A DNA stretch of 33,408 bases, from the NCBI RefSeq assembly GCF_000002865.3, contig NW_001865047.1, positions 199,795-233,202 on the forward strand, written 5' to 3'. The notes beneath the pieces are model-generated. The model was not told the origin of the DNA. It searched no databases and saw only the letters and a program-made list of their open reading frames with translations. Every line of letters starts with the position of its first letter. The first letter of the stretch is position 1. Source of the DNA: Monosiga brevicollis MX1 (lineage: Eukaryota; Opisthokonta; Choanoflagellata; Craspedida; Salpingoecidae). Shown here one piece after another: positions 11,708 through 20,802 of this stretch. The position numbers were made by a program, and so were the translations under genes.

Positions 11708-12278
11708 CTCGGCAAATTCACTTTCCCAATCAGAGTTGAAGACAGACTGAACGGTTGAGTTGATCAGCTTCATGCGGCACGCTGAGATTTCAGCGTCGGG
11801 CGTGAACAACACTGCATCGTCGCAATGGTTCATCTGGACCTCGCCTGTGGTATGAGCACATTCCAGATTGAGCAAAGGGTCAGCCCTGGGAACTGGGTTA
11901 TTCAGCTTGACTCTGCACGCGCGAGCAGTACAGATGTGCAGACGGCCCATCGGACGGCCTCATGTCACGTACAGGCGGGTGTAGCCAGCACGATGCTTGC
12001 AACGAAGACGGCCAACATGACTGCGCGCGCACGGATCAGGCAGACGGAAAGCATCAGTGCAGCGTTACGACAACCAGTCGAAGACTACCATGTGAGCCGA
12101 GCACCCGCAGATTCGTAGCGAGGTGCAAGTGTTTGGCTCCCCTCGCTTCCATCAATGGCGGCGCGATTGGGAAGCATGACATTGGCATTGTATCCAGCAG
12201 ATCGGCACGCCCCGGAAACATTGGGCAAAGAAGCCCTCCTCCAAGGGACTCACCCAGAGCAAGGCGGATGGAGAACAT
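11708..12278 (-). CDS. putative small secreted protein, 5' exons
   Basis: Three exons join in phase: 12278-12254, 12020-11973 and 11910-11708. They encode 92 residues starting MFSIRLALVMLAVFVASIV, a convincing signal peptide ending near ATPA. The mature part has three cysteines (LEC, NHC, SAC) and a charged tail (SDWESEFAE) before a GTACGC donor at 11707. The third exon needs the acceptor GCAGAG; alternative acceptors give immediate stops. The gene must continue below 11700, but the next exon is not certain: one candidate is at 10849, and an acceptor at about 10843 would give a short tail with an LECALG motif. No family recognised; secretion is inferred from the leader only. Confidence 0.45.
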
Positions 12279-12768
12279 GACGGCGGTCGTCGGGTCGGAG
12301 TTTAGCAAAAGTGTGTGATCAAGCTACAAAAGTGCCCAACGCTCGCGTCAACCGGCGACAAAGCAACAAAGCAACGCTCCTCCTTGCGGTGCACTCTTTT
12401 CTCTTTTTGATTTTTCCCTTTTCGGGGGTTTTCCCTTTGGGTTATGCTTGTGGCTGTGTGGAGTGTGTGGAACAACGTGGTGGGGGGCACCAAACGTGTG
12501 AAAGAACAAAAGAGCGTAGTAGCAAAGTCCTTTTCAAGAGTTGTGTGTCTTGTTTTTCAGCAGAAAGTTGGTCTTGAATTGGGATCGCGGCAAAAACCTG
12601 GCCTAACTTATTCGTGATTTGCATTCAACCGTAGAATAATGAAAAAGAGTTGTTGTTGTGAGCCACGAGGATCATAAATTTGCTGACATTGAGAAACAAA
12701 AACAATTGAGGTATATATGTACTATTATCTCATCCAGCCCACAAGCAGTGCATTAGCTTGCGACCATC

Positions 12769-12909
12769 GATGCCGTGGCCGAGTGGTTAAGGCGTTTGGC
12801 TGCTAACCAAATGGACTCTGTCCGCGTAGGTTCGAATACTACAAGACGTTGTTCATTGGCTTGATTGGTCTGTACACCATCGAGCACAACGAATATCCTG
12901 CCGGCATCG
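12769..12909 (+). tRNA. tRNA-Ser(GCU) with an insert in the T-loop, copy 1
   Basis: Cloverleaf parts in order: acceptor GATGCCG (12769-12775), D-arm GCC/GGC around GAGTGGTTAA, anticodon stem TTTGG/CCAAA with uninterrupted loop CTGCTAA (anticodon GCT), long variable arm GGAC-TCT-GTCC (class II, as in serine tRNAs), T-stem GTAGG and T-loop TTCGAAT (12831-12837). Then 59 extra bases (12838-12896) intervene before T-stem strand CCTGC (12897-12901), acceptor strand CGGCATC (12902-12908) and G73, the serine discriminator. Without the insert the RNA is 82 nt, normal for tRNA-Ser(GCU). The A box is perfect; the B box (GGTTCGAATAC) has one mismatch, caused by the insert. A T4 run follows. A second copy lies 427 bases downstream. 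Confidence 0.85.
12838..12896 (+). other. hairpin-forming insert (candidate ectopic intron) in tRNA copy 1
   Basis: The 59 bases between T-loop and T-stem 3' strand fold into a long hairpin. The outer stem is CGTTGT (12847-12852) with ACAACG (12886-12891). A six-base bulge (TCATTG) follows, then a 10-bp inner stem GCTTGATTGGT / ACCATCGAGC with one bulged T, closed by the loop CTGTAC. The exact borders can slide by up to two bases to the left without changing the mature tRNA. Bases CTAC (12839-12842) can also pair with GTAG of the T-stem, giving an alternative T-arm in the precursor. Confidence 0.7.
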
Positions 12910-12917
12910 GTTAATTC

Positions 12918-12929
12918 TTTTGCTCTTTT
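12918..12929 (+). terminator. Pol III terminator of tRNA copy 1
   Basis: Two T4 runs (12918-12921 and 12926-12929) begin 9 bases after G73. Their position after the insert and after the 3' acceptor strand supports that the whole 141 bases are one transcript. Confidence 0.65.
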
Positions 12930-13195
12930 GGCCTCTGATCTCTTGTGCGACCTGAAGAAGTGAGGTGGGCGTCAGGCGGCCAGTATGTCGTAGCCCGGCT
13001 ACCCCCCTGTTTTTTTTTGATGCTTGCTTCCACCGATCAAGTCGGCCGATCTTCCCTTCCTCCTGAGACAGTTCCTGGAGAGAGCAAAGATTTGAACGCA
13101 CAGTTTTTCGTTGAGCAAAATCATGCTGACAATCGAGGCGATTCAAGTAATAAATAAGTTATATAACAAATTATCGTTCGTCGTTATCAACCCTC

Positions 13196-13337
13196 GATGC
13201 CGTGGCCGAGTGGTTAAGGCGTTTGGCTGCTAACCAAATGGACTCTGTCCGCGTAGGTTCGAATACTACAAGACGTTGTTCATTGGCTTGATTGGTCTGT
13301 ACACCATCGAGCACAACCGAATATCCTGCCGGCATCG
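13196..13337 (+). tRNA. tRNA-Ser(GCU) with an insert in the T-loop, copy 2
   Basis: Identical to the upstream copy over the whole tRNA body, with the same insert carrying one extra C (CACAACCG here, CACAACG in copy 1), so the insert is 60 bases (13265-13324). Acceptor GATGCCG (13196-13202) again pairs with CGGCATC (13330-13336), followed by G73 at 13337. The 5' flanks of the two copies differ, while about 20 bases downstream stay similar (T-run then GCTCTT). A TATA-like AGTTATATAAC lies roughly 35 bases upstream. No target-site duplication is visible. Confidence 0.85.
13265..13324 (+). other. hairpin-forming insert (candidate ectopic intron) in tRNA copy 2
   Basis: Same sequence as the insert in copy 1 plus one C inside the 3' strand of the outer stem, which becomes a one-base bulge. 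The inner 10-bp stem and CTGTAC loop are unchanged. Confidence 0.7.
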
Positions 13338-13342
13338 GTAGA

Positions 13343-13349
13343 TTTTTTT
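13343..13349 (+). terminator. Pol III terminator of tRNA copy 2
   Basis: A T7 run starting six bases after G73, a strong RNA polymerase III stop signal. Confidence 0.8.
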
Positions 13350-13567
13350 GCTCTTCCTTGAAGCACGATTGGTGTTTATCAATCAATGTCCCCCTTATCT
13401 CCTTCCTCAGACTTTTTACCCCCTCATCTTCACGGTGTCACGTCGATGAGGGAATTCAATTTTGTAACTCAGGGCTGGAGGCAGTCTAACGAGGTGTGAG
13501 GGACTTGCTCGTGCACGCCAAATGTTCACTGCCGTGTGGCGTATCGGAGACGCTTCAAAGGGGCCAC

Positions 13568-14990
13568 TCACGCCTCGGCTCGAGCGTTCAGCTTGTTGCT
13601 GAGGGAGCGGAGGGCCATGTCGACAGCAATGGTAATGAGAACGCTGGTCACCACCATGCCGGCTTGTGCGGCTTGCGGATAGCCCACACCGTGAAGAGCA
13701 AAGGTCCACAGCGATAAGACGGCAGCCATGTTGGCCTGCAGTCCCCACCGATAACGACACAGTCCATGCACCAGAAGAGCTCAATGTGAGTGGGGCTACA
13801 AGACTGACGACAACAACGAGTCAGGAGACGTGGGGTGTCCCGCGGTTCCAACATACCGCACACGTGGCCAGCTTGCCTTCACCGCGTGCCTGGATGGCGC
13901 GCTTGGGCGCCGTTGAAAAGTAGTCTTGGAAACTGGGGAGGCGGAGGCGGTAAAAGTTGAGTGATGAAGCTGCATGCCTTTGTGTGGTTGCTTTTGTTTG
14001 AATGTCGAGGTCAAAATCAGGCGGGAAGATCTGATGCGCATGTTCCACATACCGAACAATCGCCAGGGTTGCCTGCACGGCAATCTTGATGTAGGCGGCA
14101 CGTCGCCAGAAGGTGCCGAGCGCCGAGCTCAGCGGGCTCATCAGCAACGCTGTCAACATGCCAATGTGGAAGAGCTGGGCGAGGAATGTTGCAAAGCCAC
14201 AGCCGATAAGAGAGCTCAGTGCTGAAGATGGCCTTCATCCTTGTGCTAAACTCACCTTGTCCACTTGGGCATCGAGAAAAGCCCCAAACTTGCCGTCGTC
14301 GCCTATGGGTCATCAAGCCGTGCAAAGAGCCGATTTTGGCGTCAAGCGAGAAAAACCAGGCGAAAAGCCGTGGAGGGAGAGCCGGGCAGCGTGTCCATGC
14401 GAGTTTGCCAAAAAGGGTGTGGCATACCTCCGGCACGGCCCTTGTTGTGGTCGGCGCGGGCTACGGCTCCATCCAGACGATCCAGCATGTCATGCAGCAA
14501 GGCCAAGCCACCTGCAAGTTGACAGATAACGCAGCACAAGCGCGGCACAGTGAGCCTGGATGGTTTTGTTGGTCAAAACTTGCAGGTTGGGGATCAGCAG
14601 GTATGTGCGTGCGTGTCAACGTTACCAACCGGCTGCGGCCAGGTAGGTGGGCGCGGGGGACTGCAGGAGGTGGATGCAGGGGATGAGGCACGCGCCCGCG
14701 GCAAAGGTAATGGCGTTGGGACTGAGGCAGCGCGGAAAGAAGCGCGAGTTGGCCAGGCTCGACATGAGCCGGTTCAACGGGTCATACACGAAGCGATGGT
14801 GCCAGCTCAAGATGGGCAGCGCCAGTGCATCGGGCAGCAACTGCAGCATCACCATGGCACTGGTCTCTATGCTGTGTACTCTAAAGCAGCTCAGCGCCTG
14901 TCACAAGAAACAACTGCCGTCCAGAGAAGCAAGCAAGCAAAAGGGACGCGCCAGCACTTGAGACCAACTGCGGCAGGTGCGATCAATGTC

Positions 14991-15024
<34 letters not shown>

Positions 15025-15335
15025 GAGAGCGAGAGAGAGAGAGAGAGAAAATGAGCCAATGGCTCCATACACAGACAAAAGGGAGAGATAGAGGAGAGAG
15101 AGAAAAAGAATAGAGAGAGTGCGCGTTGTGGAGCCCTTGGTAGTGAATCAGTGTAAGCCATGGTCTTGAGTCACCAAGCTGGCTGCATGCTCCACTGCTT
15201 CTGCCACCAATCTCGGGCAACCGTCCAGCCCTCCCATAGCATCGGACGCTGGCTGTCTCGGTTCGGTGCACCTCCCCCTCGCTCCGACACCGCGTTGGCC
15301 CCCGGGCCTTTCTTCGCACCAGCACTCGCTGACAT
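13568..15335 (-). CDS. CDP-alcohol phosphatidyltransferase family enzyme
   Basis: Membrane enzyme that joins a phosphoalcohol or phosphatidyl group from a CDP-linked donor in phospholipid synthesis. The family signature is assembled across introns: DRLDGAVAR (exon ending near 14431) and, two residues into the next exon, GKFGAFLDAQVDK (near 14310-14262), i.e. D-x2-D-G-x2-A-R ... G-x3-D-x3-D. Upstream the exon at 14871 has FVYDPLNRLM and CLSPNAITFAAG, typical of the first membrane segment. Downstream exons give FHIGMLTALLMSPL and a last exon with two hydrophobic segments ending NARAEA at the stop (13568). First exon and start (ATG 15335, MSASAGAKK; or 15392) are less certain; the only acceptor keeping the frame is CACAG before 14871. 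Fifteen residues separate AR and G, where eight is usual. The substrate cannot be told. Confidence 0.75.
14991..15048. repeat. (GA)n microsatellite in an intron
   Basis: Nearly pure GA run with scattered GC interruptions, inside the first intron of the CDP-alcohol phosphatidyltransferase gene (between 15175 and 14871). It yields artefactual Glu-Arg and Leu-Ser reading frames. Confidence 0.9.
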
Positions 15336-15534
15336 TGCCACAGCGACCCACAGCTTGTGTGCGCCCCGGGCAGAAAGTTCATCACACATCACACTTTATG
15401 ACCTTCAACCAACTTCTCTCTTCTGCGTGAAAATGTCTGACAAAATTGTCAGATAAAACAGGCAACGGTCGACAAATCAGCATCAACAACAAAACATGAA
15501 CGAACACGTTGAATAAAGGGGCCGCTACTGCTGG

Positions 15535-15557
15535 TGCTGCTGCTGCTGCTGCTGCTG
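15535..15557. repeat. (TGC)n trinucleotide repeat
   Basis: About seven TGC triplets directly upstream of the ATG at 15563. No ATG precedes them in frame, so I place them in the 5' UTR of the long plus-strand gene. An upstream exon could make them coding (poly-Ala). Confidence 0.75.
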
Positions 15558-15562
15558 GTGGG

Positions 15563-18500
15563 ATGGCGACCTCGGCGGTGTCGCAGCTGGTGCGGGACTT
15601 GGAGGTGGAGGTTGCGTCACTGGTACAGCAGCTGCGAAATGCATTGGCGAATCGGGTGGATGTGGCGGTTGTGCAATGTATAGATGGTTCGGGGGCGGGT
15701 CGAGGCTGGGGCCACTCGGCGCTCGGGTGGCTCGCGGCCATCCTTGATCTCTGCCGATCCGACACGTATGTCTGGCGATCCCTTCATTCTTGATCGGTAC
15801 TTGTCGCGTTCGTCTCACCTTGGCGACCTGGCGGGCGTCTGATAATGTTTGTGCGTAGGAGCCGACAAATGTCGCGCTGGGCTGTGCAGATAATGCTCGA
15901 CACGACCGTGCCAACATCGTTTTCAGCAGTCCGAATTGTCGTGGCCACCACCGCCATGCTTGCGGCCCAGCTCACCACCGAGCACGCGCTGTACGATCAA
16001 TGGTCTCACTGGGCACGACATACGCATGCTGATACCAGCAAGCTGTCTGCACTCGCCAACCACCTATGCTCCCCAATCGAGCAAGCCTGTATCCTTCTCT
16101 TTTTCGCATCTCAGCCAACCCTGGTGAGTGTGCAACCCCCCCTGTCCGAGTCTCCGCCGCGCAAGAACCCTTGGTGTCTCTCACTAGCGCCACAATGTAT
16201 CATGCTTCTCGGCTAACAGCCAGCTGACCAGCTGCTGAATCCAGAGTTTTTCCATGCCTGGGCTTGCCAGCCCAGTTTCTCCGCGCTGCTCCCTCATCGA
16301 GCCCACAGCCTATCTTCAAGCTTGGCCCGCGGCCTGTTGGAGGGTCTGAGCCGTTGTCCAGCCTTAGACACCGGCCCTGCACCGTGGTTCCCTCTTCTGG
16401 ATGACTTGTCCTCCCGTTCCGACTTTGCCGACGTCCTTACTGTGAGCCTTACCCGCGCTCGACGCTGTCGCATCTGCACACTTTGTGGCCACTCATCCCA
16501 GCCCGCTGGCACGCACAGAGCCATTCTGAAGATCCCCTTGCCGTTATGTCATTGCCCTTGCAGCTGCTGGTTTGCTGTTTGACCTACAAAGTATGCGTCC
16601 AGCTCAATCCGCCGTGCGAGCGCGTTGCAAGGCGCTTTCACCTCAAGTGCTCTCTTTGCTCGCTCCTAGACCTGGCCTGCGGACGATGTGGTGCAGATTA
16701 TGGTCAACGCTGCTGAACAATGCCAGCCTGGGTATGGCGAACGTGGTACTGCCCTTGTTGAGGGAGCGCCACCATGCTCCCCGCAGTCAGCGCGCCTCAC
16801 TCGATGATGCCTTTGTTTTGTGATAGCTCGCCTCAAAATCTGCTGGGCCCAACCGCGTGGTATTCGCTGCATCAGGCGCTAGATCAACTCTCCATTACCC
16901 TACCCAAAGTCTGGGTTCCACCCGAGCCGGAGGCTCAGATAAACCCCGAAGGGCTTCTGAATAATCTAGAACAACAGCTGGCCACGCTGGCCACAGCTTA
17001 TCCTGCACGGCAGCCCCAGATACCTGCTGCTTCGGCCCCGGACGTGCGTGCTGAGCATGGCGCCTCCAAAGCCTCGCGCGAGCCCGCCATCAAAGCCCTC
17101 TCGCCTGTGTCGGCACCGCCAGAGGCCAAACGCCGCAAAATCTCGCCTGATGTGACCGCCATTGAGTCCAGCATTGCTCAGACTGACGTCGCCGTGTCCA
17201 GCCCTCCACACCCAGCGCCCTCACCCGAGCGCAACCAAGCAAACCTAGCCTGGCTAACAGAGCAGCGGGGTCCTGACTGGGCCCCCACCAAGCACGACTG
17301 GCGTCGTGCAGCCGAAGTGCCCCAGGCGCATCTCCTCGCGGTAAAGCAAAAGCCTCCAACTCGTCTTCTCATGCCACCCTCGGAAAGCCGCTGCACCCTC
17401 AATGTTCTGCAATCAATCATTCATCAATGCTCCCACCGTGTCTTTGGTCGCTCCCACTTGCCGGACGAGCCACCCTCAATAGTATCCACCGCCCCCAACA
17501 CTGAGCTGGCTTGTTGCATGCTTTGCGCAGCGACTCACCCTGCCGGCCCCCAGCATTGATCAAGCCAATCGCCTCTGTATGTGTTTTGCTGCTCTCCGTG
17601 CCTGTCACGAGCACGCTGTTTTTCTTGCTGACGAGCCTGGATTCTCTTCGCTTCTGTCAACTCATGGCGGTGTGCTCTGCTTGTGCCATAGTTGTGTCCT
17701 GGCGACAGGCGGGCACATTCGCACACTTTGTTGCCATGGTTGAGTGGCTCGGGCAACACTCGGCTCTGCCGACTTGGTGTCCGTCCCCACTACCACCCAC
17801 CTTGCCTCTTACGCACACGCTCGTCTTGTCTCACTGGCATGAGTCCGCGCTCCCCGCAAGTCTGCCGGTGCTCTCTCTGACGCTGCTGCGCAAGCTGTTT
17901 TCCAGCTATGAGGGAGCTGCCGACGACGGTCTGATTGCCACCCGTGATTGCATGTGGCACCGTCTCGCAGCGCTAGTGGCCTTGCACAACATCATGTTGG
18001 GAAACCCTAGCGCTCAACAAGATCTCTTTGCAGACGCCGAACACTTGTTTCTCGAGTGTGTCTCGTTGCTGCTGCTGCCACGCGCCTTGCATCGAACACC
18101 GTCTTCTCAGGTCTCATTCTGGGCTTTATTGCCCCGGGTTACGTCTCGATGCGGCAGGGTGTTCATGCTGCGGCAGGCTAGTGAGACGGTGGCATGCGCC
18201 TCGAGCATGGTTGATCCACTTGTACACAAAGCCTCCCGGGTTATGATCGCGGTCAAGTCATGGCCGGGGCTGAACGTCGACGCCTTTGATGCCTGCGCAA
18301 CTGCCGTACGTGCTCTCTCAGCCCCAGCCGTGTCACAACCTTTGTGATGGGGATCAAGTTTGTCAAAGCGTATGCTCATGCCCTGATGGCGCGTCTGGGC
18401 CCCCATCTGGCGTTCAGCTCTTGCACTCGGCAATGTCCAAAAAGGATGGCAAGCTTTATGAGCATGCCATCTTGTTACGTACGTTGTCTCGTGCAGCCGT

Positions 18501-20501
18501 CTCGCCAGCGTGTGACAAGTCGCACAGACCCTCGCTGACCAGTTTTTTCTCCGCCTCTGCACTCTTTTCTTTGTCCTTGCCCTAGGGTTGGCTTTGGGCT
18601 TTGTCGCACCGACGCGAAATTCAACCATTGTCTTTCAGGTCTGTTTTCTTGCCTCCAACTCGTTGCTATGGGACGGAAGTCACGGTTTTCTGGTTTTCTT
18701 TCGTTGGCTGTCAGCCGTCGCTCACTTTCACCACACAACCTAGTGTATGGCTGAGAGCCACCTCAATGACAAGATTGCCGTCCATTTGGCGACAAACCTC
18801 TGCCGTATCTTAGAGCAGGCAAGGTCCCAAATTTGCTCCAGCAGTTGCGCCGTGCTTTTTAACGAGGGTTCGGCTTCCTCATCGCAGGCATCAAAGGAGA
18901 AACGTGCGATTGCCGATGGTCAGTGTGTTACAGCAGCAAACTTTCTGCGCGAGCGATTGGAAAAGGTTGCTTGCAGCCCTGAATCTGAAGCGGGGAGTGC
19001 GACCCGAAAGCTGTTGGTCAAGGTGCGTCCTGTCGGCACTGTATGTCCGTGTAGGATTATGCGTCTCTTCTCTTTCGATATCCTAGCCAGCTCTCATGAT
19101 AACCCTCATTTGTGTCGGATCACTTATCCGGAATACTCGTGCAGCTGTTCAAGTCTGTGGCTCTGTTGGTGGGCACTGGAACCGGGCTCGAGTGCGTGGT
19201 TCAAGCCCAGCTACTACAGACCCTCTCGCGCTGTTGTCGTCAGCCTGCGCTCCGTGCAAACGCTTCATTGGCCATGACAACCATCTGTGAGGTCTGTACT
19301 ACATTTATCTCTGACTACTTTGCGGCCTAGGGCCACGCACGGAGCTCAGTCACGTTCGTTTTCTGCCAGGCCATGGAATCCGAACCGCGTTTGCAGCAGG
19401 CGGTGCTGTGCGATGAAGCATGTGGCGACATGCTCGTTAATTTGCTTGACAGTGTCTTTGAGCTGCGCCACGAAGACGCCCGAGACTATTTTGAGAACGG
19501 GGTTCAAGTTTGTCTCTTCTCTGCGTGTTCAGCCCCTTTGCTGCCTTCCTCCGATTATAAAAAATTCTAATATGTTTGTCGGCACGCAGGCTTATGCGGC
19601 TTGCGCCTTGGCTTATAGTTGCTCGACGCTTTGGCGCTCCATCGCTTCTATGTTTAGGTGTTGGCAGCAGTCCTACGCTGGGAAATGAAGCACGTGGCTA
19701 CAGGCCGAGCGGGTGCGCCACAGCAGAATGCCATTTTTTCTTTCCCCATCACGGCTCGAGCTTATGAATGATGTCTTGGTCACCGAGAGTCTAGGTCCAC
19801 ACTGGAGTGAGTGGCTCACCAGGCTGGGGGTTGTGCTTTGCGAACATCTCGTTCGGGACCAAGATGAGCCAGTCCTGGTCGCAAGTTTACAGGAGGCCCC
19901 GGTCGTCTTTGACTTGAGCCACGCGCTACGCGCTTGCCTCAAGGACGAATCGACATTTCTGGCATTGCTTAAGGTGAGCCTCAATTGCTGCCTGGGGAGG
20001 GGAAAGAAAGTCGAGTACAAGGGTAGACGACTGCAAGAAGCCGTAGCTGCCTAATGGCGCAGCTCACTCGGGAGGTTGGCAATTCGTTTGCAGCAAGCCT
20101 CGTTTTCCAAGGTCGTGGGACAGTTGCTTGAGGCTGGAGCACGCTTGGATGAGTGCAATGACAAGGTGATGTTATTCGTGCCATTCTAACGACACAAGTG
20201 ATTCCCAGTTTTGTCGCATCTGATTCGTGTCTGGCTGCTTGGTGCTGGTCAATCTGATTCCGATGCACAGACGTCAGCCGCAGCGATTGTGGGCATGATT
20301 GCTGCCATGGTAGCGCATGGCAAGCATCGTGCTCAATTGCGTACCTCCAGCGTCGTGCAGGTGGGAGTGCAAGCGACGTCGAGGGCTGTGGGAATGTCGC
20401 GTGCTCATGCCAGTGTGGTCTCACGTGGGTAATTCCAGGTGTTGGCGCGTGCGCGCTGGCTACAACGCGACTCTAACACCGGCAAGCAGCTTTTGCGGTA
20501 G
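15563..20501 (+). CDS. large unidentified helical protein, more than 15 exons
   Basis: I do not recognise the family. The reading frame is carried by many short exons with good GT-AG junctions that close in phase, for example 15563-15765, 15859-16123, 16232-16441, a SHSEDPLAV exon near 16519, a TWPADDVVQ exon near 16671, a long exon from about 16790, and so on to a stop at 20499-20501 (GKQLLR end). Start is MATSAVSQLV. The product is about 1000 residues, almost wholly helical and leucine/alanine-rich, in the manner of HEAT-type scaffolds. The long exon holds a proline/serine-rich linker with a probable nuclear localisation signal (EAKRRKISP, near 17128). No catalytic motif, signal peptide or membrane helix is apparent. 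A nuclear scaffold or complex subunit is a guess. The exons between 18600 and 19700 are the least certain. Confidence 0.6.
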
Positions 20502-20802
20502 GTTGCGCTTGAGCGACTCGAAGTAGTAACCTTCTCAGCGAGCAGCCTTGCCCGGAACACGTCTGACTCTTGTGGTTGCGTGGTATGTGAGATCAGGTTT
20601 TGCAACACTTTGCTGGGTCGTTAGAGACTGAAAGCATATGTAGGTTCCAGAAGGTCATCGGGGCATTCAAACCCTGATGCTCGAAACTATTTAGGTTAAT
20701 GCAAAATACGTGCATCAATTGACATGTGAAGTACACACACTTCTGTTGGACACAAAAACAGCAGCACGGCTTCTGGGGCTTTGCAGGATGAGATCTGGCA
20801 TT
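20502..20802. other. gap between convergent genes
   Basis: About 300 bases between the stop codons of the large plus-strand gene and the GTPase gene. No exon, RNA gene or repeat recognised. Confidence 0.6.

Noticed and set aside
12826-12848. Standard tRNA ending right after GTAGG-TTCGAAT-ACTAC, with no insert
   Set aside because: The following AAGACGT does not pair with the acceptor GATGCCG, and the T-stem would have a G-A pair at the invariant 53-61 position.
12769-13337. The two tRNA-like units as a tRNA-derived SINE
   Set aside because: The 3' end regenerates the complementary acceptor and T-stem strands and G73, and a terminator follows. There is no A-rich tail, no unrelated body and no target-site duplication. 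Still, a genome-wide copy count would be needed to exclude it fully.
14550-15113. 187-residue plus-strand frame ending in Glu-Arg repeats
   Set aside because: Antisense to the CDP-alcohol phosphatidyltransferase exon, then running into the intronic GA repeat.
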